Assembly (NCBI GenBank): GCA_029204225.1
Contig: CM055113.1
Coordinates: 29,061,252-29,121,251, forward strand
Direction: 5' to 3'
DNA from: Diphasiastrum complanatum
Taxonomy: Eukaryota; Streptophyta; Lycopodiopsida; Lycopodiales; Lycopodiaceae
DNA: 60,000 nt
Part shown: positions 32,920 through 42,954 of the stretch, one piece after another
Numbering within the stretch: position 1 is the stretch's first letter
Layout: each line of letters starts with the position of its first letter
Notes under the pieces: generated by a model
Database searches by the model: none
Told to the model about the DNA's origin: nothing
Seen by the model: the letters and a program-made list of their open reading frames with translations, nothing else
Position numbers and translations under genes: made by a program

Positions 32920-33870
32920 TGCTGCGTAGGCATCTCAAAGGGAGCTGAGAACCACTACTTAGCTTCTCGGCTTTCAACTCTTGTTGTCCGAACCCACTTG
33001 ACATACAAGCAGCCAACTTGCCAACAACGATAAGACTTAGCCAACTTAAAATTCGGAAACCAAAACTGAGATCCAACGTGGCACCATGCCAGATCGGGGT
33101 CCCGATGTGGGTGACTTCTCTCCAAGCAAGCCGCCCGACATACATCAAACTTAACTAACTCAAAGCTTTGTTACAAACGAGTAAAAAAAGCAAGTCATCT
33201 GACTTAACCAACTCAAAAACTTCGTCACGAGCGTTGGAAGCCAACCCGGCACCGCGTCAGACTGGAGAGCCATAAACATGTAACTTCCACCCAAGCAAGT
33301 CATCCAACTCAGCCGATAAGTTAGAGCCCGTTCCCCAAGACCTTAACCCATTCACGTTCATGCAAAGAACACTCAGAACCACAAACCGCGACAAATATGA
33401 AGACAACCAGTTCCTGGACCGAATGGTCCCGACAACATACCACTGGCGTCCTGGACTGAATGGTCCTGACGACATGCCGTTGGCGTTTCGGGATACGACC
33501 CTCAGCTAAGTGCCAGATCAAAAAGATTTGAAGCAACCTTACAACTGGCGCTTTTATCGAACACTGAAACGCAGAAGGTAATCAGAGTCAATTTGAGAAT
33601 AATCCCACTTTATTAATAAATCTGAGAAGGTTACATTTCAAGTGTGTGACCGACCTTAGTCTCAGGGAACCGGCATGAGAAGGTGGGCGCCAGGACAATA
33701 TTCCAGCAAGGGAAACTGAGACTTGGTTGGAGCTCGCCCTGAGTCACAACCCGCATTCCCCTATAATTCTGGTGGGATTCATCAACTCCCCTCATACCAA
33801 GTGCTCTGCATAAGCTGGTAAAGCACGTTTTCTCTCTCTAGAAAGTCATTTCTCTCTCTAAAATTTATTG
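32920..33870 (-). repeat. 5' LTR (minus orientation) of the short-interior element
   Basis: This is the right copy of the direct repeat and matches 31643-32608 with several small deletions (for example around 33185). Confidence 0.8.
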
Positions 33871-35327
33871 ATCCCCAGGCTTCCTTTATTCATGCCTAGA
33901 TCGTGTGAGGTGATTGCACATCGATCCGAGCTCTCTTGTCTTTGCTAAAACCGATCAAAAGTTTTCAGCCATAGGAACTTGGTGCCGACTAGATTCTGGT
34001 CACAGTGGCGCCGGGATCAGCAGTGGCGCTGCTGGGGCCGGGGACAATGCTGGCGCCAGTGGCGCCGGAAGTAAAGATTGCATTGTAAAGCTAGCTTTAC
34101 AACAGGTAGTTCATATTGAAGTAGCAATTCATGCGAGTTCATCTTGACATGTGGGACAATATACCATATTGTATAAATTGAGGGCAAAACATTTTTGCAT
34201 TCATGATAATTACAGATGTGAGAAGGTTAACTAGATAGTCGTCATCATTGATTATCTTTCATGAACAACTCATTATTTTAGTGATATGCACCTATGTGTA
34301 GCTGGAGAACGCAAACATTACTACGTGGGACAGAAGTCTCATTCTGTAGTTTCATGTTAGTTATAGCAGGATATTGGAAGTAAACTTACATGAGGGTTTA
34401 TGAACAGAAAGAAAAGTTTATGACCATAGAAGTCATGTAAGATTATGATTGGAGGTTATTAGAATTTACTCTTTGAGTCTAGATTTTTTTCTTTTGATAA
34501 TGGGGAATGGGTTTTTCATTAAAAGAAATTTGAGTAAAGGTTTGCTGTGGGTTGTGGAGATGGATAACTTGTCCAAAATATGTGTAAAGGTGGTTGGATC
34601 TGAAACTCCAATACTGGTTATCAATGATAGCTATTTCAACCGATTTAACACATCAAACTGTGCCCAACTTCCAGATCTATGAAGATTACTAATTGATTGA
34701 TTGATTGAGTGAGTAATCTATGAAGATTACTAATTGATTGATTGAGTGAGTGAGTGAGTATCCATGAGATGTGTGAAGATGACTTGGAGACTAGTTTGCT
34801 AAATGGTCTCCTGATCATCAGATAAGGCTCGTATATGACACCTGTTATAGATCACGAGTCACGCTGGTTTTACTCTATTTATTTAGACAATGGACACAAA
34901 TTGTAGACACTCTCTTGTTTACGATCCATATTATGGTTTTGTTGAACAGGAGTTCGCTGGCCTGTTTTACAGAAGGCTTTTGCTTCTCCTAGCATTTTTG
35001 GCTGAGATAGATTTTTATTGTTTAACTTTTGAGTTTTGGCCCATCCAAAGTCATCATCCAGCTTGCTACTGCATCTTGAAGCTTAGCTTCATCATGTAAG
35101 GTTTTATGTTGATCATTGATCAACAGAGAAGAGTGTGAAGCGCATGCTGTGGGGTGTTGTTTAAGGTACATGTTGAAAATCTATTGAAAATAGAGCCAAA
35201 GAGAGGCACGGTGATAGCAGTGAAAAATGAGAAAATAACAGTACCTCCTGCATCAGGGGGAGTTAGGGAGACAACGTTTCTTGGCAGGCATCGTAACCAG
35301 AAAAAAAATTGATCAAACTACTATCAA
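33871..35327. other. Unassigned intergenic stretch upstream of the invertase gene
   Basis: There are no recognisable domains. A GC-rich patch with repeated AGTGGCGC units lies at 34003-34070. Bases 34676-34760 hold a duplicated phrase (TCTATGAAGATTACTAATTG) with TTGA and GTGA tetranucleotide repeats. TGATCATTGATCA occurs at about 35111-35123. Short frames here are not convincing genes. Confidence 0.35.
34691..34760. repeat. (TTGA)n/(GTGA)n short tandem repeats
   Basis: Two blocks of ATTGATTGATTGAGTGAG type, each preceded by the same GAAGATTACTA sequence, so a slippage duplication of about 42 bases is likely. Confidence 0.85.
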
Positions 35328-35607
35328 ATATGAAAAATACCTTTTCAAAATAGAGCATCATTTGTTTTTCATTTTTAGTACAGGCTAGTCGTATTATGGG
35401 CGTCAATAAGTTTAGTAGGTGAACATTTCTCAGAGTTAATTAGCAAAGCTCTCATACAGCTTTGCAGAATCCTGAAAACTTGAAGCATAGTTCAGTTGAG
35501 GAAAAAACTATCGCTGGCCATTAGTTATACAAGGAGTCGATCAATTTTCTAGATATAGAAGTATGCTGATCTTGAATCTCTTCTTTACAACGTTTTAGCC
35601 TGCATTG
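35328..35607 (+). repeat. Repeat A, copy 2 (directly upstream of the invertase gene)
   Basis: It matches 21698-21997 nearly base for base apart from one deletion of about 20 bases. It ends 133 bases before the invertase start codon and may therefore include promoter or 5' UTR sequence. Confidence 0.85.
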
Positions 35608-35740
35608 GTTATCTTCCAGCATAAGTCGAGGTACGAGTTTGCGGCTACTGAAAAGCTTGTTATCTTATAGCTCCAGTTGAACTAGGATTTCCCATTACCT
35701 TGTTCTCTAGCAGTAAGTCTATTTTCCTATCGCCATCAAA

Positions 35741-38700
35741 ATGGCACCCGTGAACATCAGTTTTGTAAGCGACATGGAAAGACAGAATTGCAGAGTGGCT
35801 GAAAATGAGGCAGGAAAGGTTCTTGAGGATGAAGGATATTATGTACAAATACCTGACAAGAAAGCTGATTACGCAGAGTTTGAAAATCCGGAGTTTAGAA
35901 GCCTAGGCAATTGCATCAGATTTCGCTCCATATTCCTCACAGCAATCTGCATTGCGTTGATAATGTGCCTCTCACTTTTAATATGTTTATCCCAACCTGG
36001 TTTAGCACCTTCGAAAAGTGTCAAAGATACGGCGTGGAGCAAGCAATCGGCTAGCAAATTCCTTATGCCTTCTATAATTAAAGGAGAAAGCCTTCCAAGC
36101 TTTGCAGATGAGCGAACATCATTTCATTTCCAACCTGAGAGGAATTGGATGAACGGTACGCCTTCTCAAGTGACTTCACGTAGCTGTACGCTCTAATGAA
36201 CTCTTTCTCAACTACTTCTCGTCTCCAGTATAAACATTCATTTATCTGAGGACAATGTTTAGCGTGCTATTGTTATTAGCAATAGCGTTTATGTAGATCG
36301 TTTGAACTACGAAATCCAAGCCTGTGCAGATCGATTCCATAGGCTCTAGCGTGATACTTTATGAAGAACTTTTCTTGCTAGTAAATGTCATCTGTAAATT
36401 TGATGAAAACTCCAGCTTTTCAACATTGGCATGGCAGGCATCCGAATTCAAGCAAAACTACCTACCAGGTCGGCCTAAATTTGCTTACGTTTTAAAACAT
36501 GTGTGAGCTCTAAATTTATCTCTGGTATCATACGCCTATTTTGTGGTCAAGACCATAATCAGTGACCAACGTTCTTTGAGTAAAAACTAAAAAATCAATT
36601 TTGCAGAGTTATGTCTGCTTGAGACTAGATTTCCACCTATGACAACATCTACATGCCGATTTAGCTGTGATATATACACAAACATTGACAGGTTTTTCAA
36701 TGACTGCGCCTTAATTAGGGAAAAGCCAATCTGTTGTCCGGTTGCGTAGCCTGACAACATTCATGCCATAGCCATAAGGAAAGGGAAACTTTAAATTCAA
36801 GTCTGTTCAAATTGATCTCATAAATTCCTGCTTGGTACTTTTATGCAGACTTTTTGATGTAGGCTTCATCTGTAAAGACAGATTCCAAAAGACATGTATA
36901 CTGAATATACTTTTCAAAAACTATGGCAATTCTCTCGTTCTTCTGCACTATTGTTGTTCTAAAAATCAGCTAATCCTACAACAATGAACTCAATTGCTGT
37001 AAAAACTGCTTTTTCTCCCAGCAAATTGTAAAAATGAGATAAAAAAAAACGTTTCTTTTTCGTTCCCCCAGATTCTTTTTCAAAATTGACGTTCGTTCCG
37101 GAATTCCATTCGCGTTCCAGAACCGTGATGTTTCTATGATTTGGAATGAGTATGCAGTCTTTTGAAGTTCAGTAGAAATTGAAAACGCTTCTGACAGATT
37201 TTGTCTTTCTTCCTAATGATTGCGCTGGTGGATGGTGCGGATGCTGAGCGGTTCCAGATCCAAATGGTTTGTTGCACTTCTAATCTAATATTCCTTTCAT
37301 GCTTTTCAGTTTAGCATGAGACTCTGGGAGTGATCTAAATTGGAGCAGAATATTTCTCAAAATTAAGTGCTACTTATGAATTGGTATTATGCTTTTTCTC
37401 TAATCTTAATAATTGAGTCTTGACACCTATCCTGTCGTGCACAGTCTTTGTGTTTCCAGAAGTAGTAACATTTGATTAATGGCACTGTCAGGACCTATGT
37501 TCTACAAGGGGTACTATCATTTTTTCTACCAGTACAATCCAGATGCTGCAGTCTGGGGTAATATCACTTGGGGCCATTCTGTGTCCACAGATTTGATCCA
37601 CTGGCACCATTTAGAGTTAGCGCTGGTTCCAGATCAATGGTATGATGTAGAAGGTGTGTGGTCAGGTTCTGCCACCATATTGCCTGATGGCAAGCCGGTT
37701 ATTCTTTATACAGGTTCATCAAATGAGTCACTACAATCACAAAACAAGGCTGTTCCTGAGGATTTATCTGACCCTCTGCTTCGGAAATGGGTGAAGGTCT
37801 CACAGAATCCAATGTTGGTCCCTCCTCCAGGTATTGGGCACACGGACTTCAGAGATCCAACAACTGCATGGTTGGAATCAGATGGGTTATGGCGAATCGC
37901 AATTGGCGCTAAGGAGGGCACTACAGGCCTTGCTTTAGTTTACAAAACTTCTGACTTCCTTAACTGGACTTTACAGAGGAGCTTTCTACATCAGATAGCT
38001 GGCACAGGAATGTGGGAATGTGTAGATTTTTATCCTGTTTCTCTTACTGGTACAAATGGCTTGGATACATCTAAAGTCCAAGGCAACCAGTTAGTGAAGC
38101 ACGTTTTGAAGGCAAGCTTGGATAGTAATAAGCACGACTATTACACCATAGGGACTTACTCAACAGATTTGAAAACCTTTGTAGCGGACGATCCAACTAG
38201 AGATGTTGGGCTTGGTCTGCGTTACGATTATGGAAAGTTCTATGCGTCCAAGACATTTTATGATCCTGCTCAGGAACGACGCATCTTATGGGGCTGGGCT
38301 AATGAATCTGATAGTCAGCTGGACGACATCAAAAAAGGCTGGGCATCTGTGCAGGTATACAAATCTTACCCTTTGGATTCAACAGCTCATTGTTAAAGAA
38401 GTAATTTTGGTCTAGATTGTCTTGTATTCAGCTAGCTACATGTGAATCTACCTCTGGTAACTACATGCATTGTTACTATTTTCTGATGGTTGAATGTTTA
38501 CTGGTCTAGACAATTCCTAGAACTTTGGTCCTTGACCACCACACTGGTTCGAACCTATTGCAATGGCCAATTTCTGAATTGGACTCATTACGAGGTGACA
38601 AGGTAGTAAAACAGGACATATTGCTTGATGGAGGAGCTATGTTAAAAGTAGATGGAGCTTCAGGGGCTCAGGTACACTTAACTTTTCTAAACAGTAGAAT

Positions 38701-40140
38701 GCAGTCCTGTGCTTGATTTTCGAGCTTTCAAAGTACTGGGCATTGGAGCAGAAACCCAAATTGATCGTTTCAAGAAATTTGAGATTGCACGAGGCTATGA
38801 GATCATTCTAGAAAATTTAACGGAAACTGATCATGCAGCTCTGCCCTTAAGGTTGGATTTGTGTAAAATTCACACTCTTGTTATGCAAGATAAATTTTAC
38901 ACTCTTATAGTCCAGGAGCCAGTCAAAACCTTCAGTAAGAGGTTTCCGTTACTTCTTGCAGCTTGACATTGAAGTTACCTTCAAGTATCCGGATGTGCAA
39001 ACACTGGATGTTCCTCTTGAGCAGAAAGAGTGTGTATGCAGCCAAGGAGGTGCAGCACAGAGGGGAGTATTTGGGCCTTTTGGGTTGCTTGTTCTGGCAG
39101 CAGATGATTTGGTGGAGCAGACTGCAGTTTACTTCTATCTCACTCTCAGACCAAATGGGAAGTGGATGACTACAGTGTGCAGTGATCAGAGCAGGTTATA
39201 GTTGATTCTAGTTTTTTATACTACAGGCCAATTTATTTGCTCTTAACAACTCAACTGCAACGTAACTTAACACAAAAAGGTTGGTTTCTATTTTTCCAGT
39301 CAAGAATTTAACTTTAATTGCCCAAGAAACAGCAAGCAGCCGCCATGTTGTTTAGGAAGAGGAGTGCCTAAGTGAATATTGCTGAACATGCAAATGGGCT
39401 TAGATTCAGTGATACTTGTTTGCCCAAAAATTTATAGGGTACAATTAGCCCATATCACAGCGGCAGAACTGATATTGATCTATAGGATTCAGTTTGAAAG
39501 GGGAAATTTATAAGACATGCGAATGGCGCTAGGTTTCCTTAGAAATTTCTTTTCTGTCTTTCTCATTTCACATTTAACTTTGCACAATAAATTATCTCCT
39601 TCGCACTTCACAACGCTTTCGCCTTTACTATAAAACTAGTGCAAGATGTTCAACGCTAACATAACTGGTAACTTCTATTGTTAAGCAAACTAATCTACAT
39701 AGTTCTGTAAACTTGCCATTTCTTGGATATTTACTATAGTCTAACTTGGGCTGAGCAATATCAGGTCCTCTTTGGCTAAAGGAATTGACAGGACAGTGTA
39801 TGGAACAAGTATCAACATAGCGCCAACAGAAAATTTTCTTTCACTCAGATTGATTGTAAGTCTCTGCATCTCAAAGCTAGAGCCATATCAGATCTTGACT
39901 GTCGCATGCTCTTTCTTTTGGAAGGACACAAAACTTTGTGCGTCTGACCGCGAGAACATCTTTGTGCAGGTCGATCATTCTATAGTGGAAACGTTTGTAC
40001 AGCAAGGTATAGCTTGCATCACCTCGCGGGTGTATCCTACATTAGCTGTTGAAAGAGATGCTCATGTCCTCCTCTTCAACAATGGAAGTGAATCGATTGC
40101 TATGCATACCCTTGAAATTTGGCAAATGTCAAATGCCTAG
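35741..40140 (+). CDS. VIN: Vacuolar acid invertase (beta-fructofuranosidase, GH32), seven exons, intact
   Basis: It hydrolyses sucrose to glucose and fructose in the vacuole. Exons: 35741-36155, 37258-37266, 37492-38354, 38510-38671, 38962-39194, 39765-39855 and 39970-40140, with GT-AG introns; phases agree and the sum is 1,944 bases (647 residues plus stop), usual for the family. Residues 1-63 are a hydrophilic N-terminus and 64-84 a hydrophobic anchor ([19 protein letters not shown]), typical of vacuolar preproteins. The nucleophile motif NDPNG (138-142) is split across exons 1-3, with DPN on the 9-base mini-exon. RDP is at 262-264 and the acid/base Glu is E317 in WECVD; Val in that motif marks the vacuolar type (cell-wall enzymes have Pro). 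The GH32 C-terminal beta-sandwich ends LEIWQMSNA. The start ATG sits in AAAATGG and gives the full N-terminus. I see no damage. Confidence 0.95.
37258..37266 (+). other. VIN: Nine-base mini-exon (DPN) of the invertase gene
   Basis: ATCCAAATG is flanked by TTCCAG and GTTTGT splice sites and supplies the D-P-N residues of the catalytic NDPNG motif. The flanking introns are 1,102 and 225 bases. Mini-exons of exactly this length are known from plant invertase genes; skipping it would remove the nucleophile without shifting the frame. Confidence 0.95.
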
Positions 40141-40440
40141 CCAATCAATTTTCCGAGAAGAATATACTGTAACATACATTTGTAACGTAATGTAACATAC
40201 GATTATGCCACTCTGAAAAATATCAGCACAATGGGAAGTACTTACAAGCTTGCAAGCACACGATTGATTGGAAGTGAGATCTCTTTCTGATGATTGTTTT
40301 GGTGCAACACTTGCTCCGAGGAACATATGACACAAAATGTATAATCAACCCATCTGACCTTAACTGATGTGGAGCGTCAAGTCAGGCCATGCCATTGTAC
40401 ATTGTAGAATTAATCTCATTTGTAACGGATATTCCCATTG
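40141..40440 (+). other. VIN: 3' UTR and downstream flank of the invertase gene
   Basis: It follows the TAG stop at 40138-40140. Repeated TGTAACATAC-type phrases occur at 40168-40203. Bases 40305-40380 match 110-185 of this window. There is no certain polyadenylation signal; TTTGTAA-rich stretches at 40180 and 40420 are possible. Confidence 0.6.
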
Positions 40441-41856
40441 GTAGAAACCTTATGGTGTACATTATTTTAAAATGACTTCATGCTTTTCAAGCTTCTCTTG
40501 ACACACAATGAGATTGGAAACTCAAAATGAGCTTGTGTTCCTTATGAATTGGTCTACTTTGACTAGAGTTGTGATTGCATTTTGCATCCACCAAAGTGCA
40601 GCGTATAATCAAGACTGAAGCACCAATGATCTTTCAAACCTCAAGCTCATTTCTAGCTTGGACTAATGAATCTCTTGCACATAAATGAAGCTACTGCAAT
40701 ACACAAATAGTTAATTTTTTATGTACATTGACAATTGTGGCCAATCTAGCTAGTTTAGGTTACATGGTGACTATTTCAGAGTATATGACTCTAGAGAGAG
40801 GAAAGAGAATCATCACTCTCATTTATAAACATCGAAAGAAATGTTTGGAATGTTCGCAAAAGTATCTCGGCCTTGTCATTAATGGCATGGAACAGAAAAA
40901 GACGATGTTATCTCATTTCGTTAGAGTTCCAAAAAATTTGAATGAGGCTGATTTTATTCAAATTCATCTCATTGGAGCACTTGTGTTTAATGGCACATTG
41001 GCGTCGAAAGTATTTTTAACTATCCCAGTGTTCGAAATGATCCAATTTGACAATCACCATTGTATACACTTGCGAATTTGGTGATAATCTTTCATAAATA
41101 CTCTATTTACAACTTGACAACACTGCTAGGGAAAATAAGAATCATACTATCCTTGCTTACTTGTCCATGCTGCTAGAGAAAAAAAAATTTCAAAAAAATA
41201 AAAGTGGAATTTTTATTGGTGCACCCATGATCAAATTGATCAGATGTTTAGTTGTTTTTCCAAAAGACTGAGACACAAGAAGGCATTTTCTTTACCAGTG
41301 CTTCAAAGCATTGTCGATGAATCACATGTGCCAAAGCCAAATGTGTCGTTAATCATCAAATGCAATGTCCAGTTCGTTTGCAATATCTGCAAAATAGTTT
41401 TGATATTGATGGAGTTAAATTAGAATTTGCGCCTTCTTCTGAATTCAAATTATTTCTTCGATGTCCTCTTCTTAGCAAATTTCTTCAGATAAAGAGCTTC
41501 CGATTATGGTGTCGAATGAGAGAATGAAGATCCATTTCTTCGGATCTCTTTTTGTAATAGCATAGATGAAACTCGTGCTAATGTAAGACCTTGCTAAATA
41601 GAAATGATGATTACCCAATTTTCATAGGTGTCATGATGGCATCTGCATCGTTGATTTATGTGCCACTTGTAGACATTTGCTCAAGAAGATTTTTGCCAAG
41701 TTGTTCAAGTGATTCAAAATGAAATCTATATCAACCATTTTGAATGAGATCAAAGTTGTAGAGTAGTTCCACATTACAAAAAGATTGAATAAATGAAATT
41801 CAATAGAACCTCATTTGAAAATCAATCGTTTGCATATCATTTGGATGAATTCTAAT
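40441..41856. other. Unassigned stretch with one 119-codon open frame
   Basis: The + frame at 40728-41084 (118 residues) has a protein-like C-terminal half (HFVRVPKNLNEADFIQIHLI, IPVFEMIQFDNHHCIHLRIW), but I recognise no family and see no splice partners. 41100-41856 is AT-rich with stops in all frames. A decayed gypsy element on the minus strand probably reaches into the 41.7-41.86 kb part. Confidence 0.3.
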
Positions 41857-42120
41857 TTAATGATATCCAGTTCTAAAATCTATTTTTGTGAAGTGTTTAG
41901 CTCCACCTAATCGATCTACCAAATCATCCATTCTGGGCAATAAATGTTTATTTTTAATAGTTACTTTATTCAATCGTTTGTAAGCCTCACACATCCGGAA
42001 GCCTCCATCTTTCTTTGCTTTCAGAAAAATAAGAGCACCCCAAGGTGATTTATTGGGTTGTATGTGATCCATCTTAAGATGATTTTCAATTCGATTAGTA
42101 ATCTCTATCTTTTCTTTCTA
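41857..42120 (-). pseudogene. Ty3/gypsy RT N-terminal fragment
   Basis: The minus frame reads [60 protein letters not shown] and [16 protein letters not shown], matching the fingers and first palm blocks of gypsy RT (SPWGAPVxFVKKKDGxxRMCxDYRxLNKxT, LPRIDDLxDxLxGAxxFSKIDLRSGYH). The Asp of the CxDYR block is Glu-Ala here. Downstream palm sequence is lost to frame damage. Confidence 0.88.
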
Positions 42121-42517
42121 ATAAAAATGAGTGGTCTAAAGGCAAGGTGACTACTTGGAATTAACTCAATCATGTGATCTATTGACCTACAAAGTGGTAA
42201 ACCATGAGGTAATTCAATTGGAAAAACATCTTTTAATTCATCCATTAGAGAAAATTTCAGCACAAAAGGGGCCTTTCAAAAAGATACTTTTTATTTTTTT
42301 TCTCAGAATTTTCTTCCACATGGTCTAATCAAAACACTCAAATTTGAAATCTACGTAATGTAGCTCCTTCAAATTGATTTTTTTTTCTTTTTATAAGAAC
42401 TATAATTTTGTGTCGCGGGCAGCCCGTAAATAAGCCATTTTATCTGTAGTATAGTATGCAACTCAGCAAAAAAACAGTGTAACTTTTGAACGTCAACTGG
42501 GATTGAGATGATTACGT
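42121..42517. other. Unassigned AT-rich spacer
   Basis: It lies between the gypsy RT fragment and the foldback. No coding or repeat signal is seen beyond T-rich runs at 42286-42400. Confidence 0.4.
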
Positions 42518-42911
42518 GTGCCATTAGAAAGCCCTCGACGAGAGCTTTTCAAGGACACCCAACATGACCCAGTTCCGAGCTACGGTAAAGAAGTTATGGC
42601 CAGTCAAAGTTTTGGTCGGTCAACACTTGGTCAACCCGATGTCTCTTTCAAGCACAGTTGACCAGTTTGACCCGGGTCAAACTGGTCAACTGTGTTTGAA
42701 AGAGACATCGGGTTGACCAAGTGTTGACCGACCAAAACTTTGACTGGCCATAACCGGGTCAAACTTGTCAACTTCGCTTGAAAGAGATATCAGGTTGACC
42801 AAGTGTAGACCGACTAAAACTTTGACTGGCCATAACTTCTTCACCATAGCTTGGAACTAGGTCATGTTGGATGTCATTGAAAAGTTCTCGTCGAGGGCTT
42901 TCTAATGGCAC
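42518..42911. repeat. 394-base foldback (long inverted repeat)
   Basis: The ends are perfect inverted repeats (GTGCCATTAGAAAGCC / GGCTTTCTAATGGCAC), and the similarity continues inward through the complete arms of about 140-150 bases with few mismatches. In addition, 42600-42675 and 42676-42750 form an almost perfect head-to-head palindrome centred on GTTTGACCC/GGGTCAAAC, so the unit GGCCAGTCAAAGTTTTGGTC occurs three times in alternating orientation. A transcript would fold into a long hairpin. It has no coding capacity. Gag of a copia element starts 44 bases further on. Confidence 0.9.
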
Positions 42912-42954
42912 CATAACAGTTGTTGTTTCTACCAACGATCTCGTTCAACCAGAA

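Larger units (their letters stand above)
31643..33870 (-). mobile_element. Non-autonomous LTR element with a 310-base interior
   Basis: Two direct repeats, 31643-32608 and 32920-33870, share most of their length; both begin TG(T/C)TG(T/C)G(C/T)A(A/G)GCATC and end in AATTTATTG on the + strand. Between them are only about 311 bases with no coding frame. A minus-strand primer site TGGTATCAGAGCC lies at 32906-32918, directly inside the right repeat, so the element reads on the minus strand. LTRs of about 950 bases are far longer than in classical miniature (TRIM) elements, so it is better seen as an internally deleted LTR retrotransposon. Visible divergence between the repeats suggests an old insertion. 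Confidence 0.75.

Noticed and set aside
31691-33536. Several frames on both strands within the 31.6-33.9 kb repeats
   Set aside because: They occur in LTR sequence, are not consistently conserved between the two LTR copies, and match no domain.
34003-34070. Possible CpG-rich promoter
   Set aside because: The short GC-rich patch is a degenerate tandem repeat with no gene start nearby.
33914-34147. Gly/Ala-rich 77-codon frame
   Set aside because: The composition comes from AGTGGCGC repeats; no start context, homology or conserved continuation.
37479-38396. Invertase read as a single-exon protein starting at Met 37479
   Set aside because: The ATG lies in intron 2; the AG acceptor at 37490-37491 joins in phase with the mini-exon, and reading past 38354 runs into an intron.
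42600-42760. CRISPR-like repeats
   Set aside because: The repeats alternate in orientation and have no regular spacers; they form a foldback in a plant genome.
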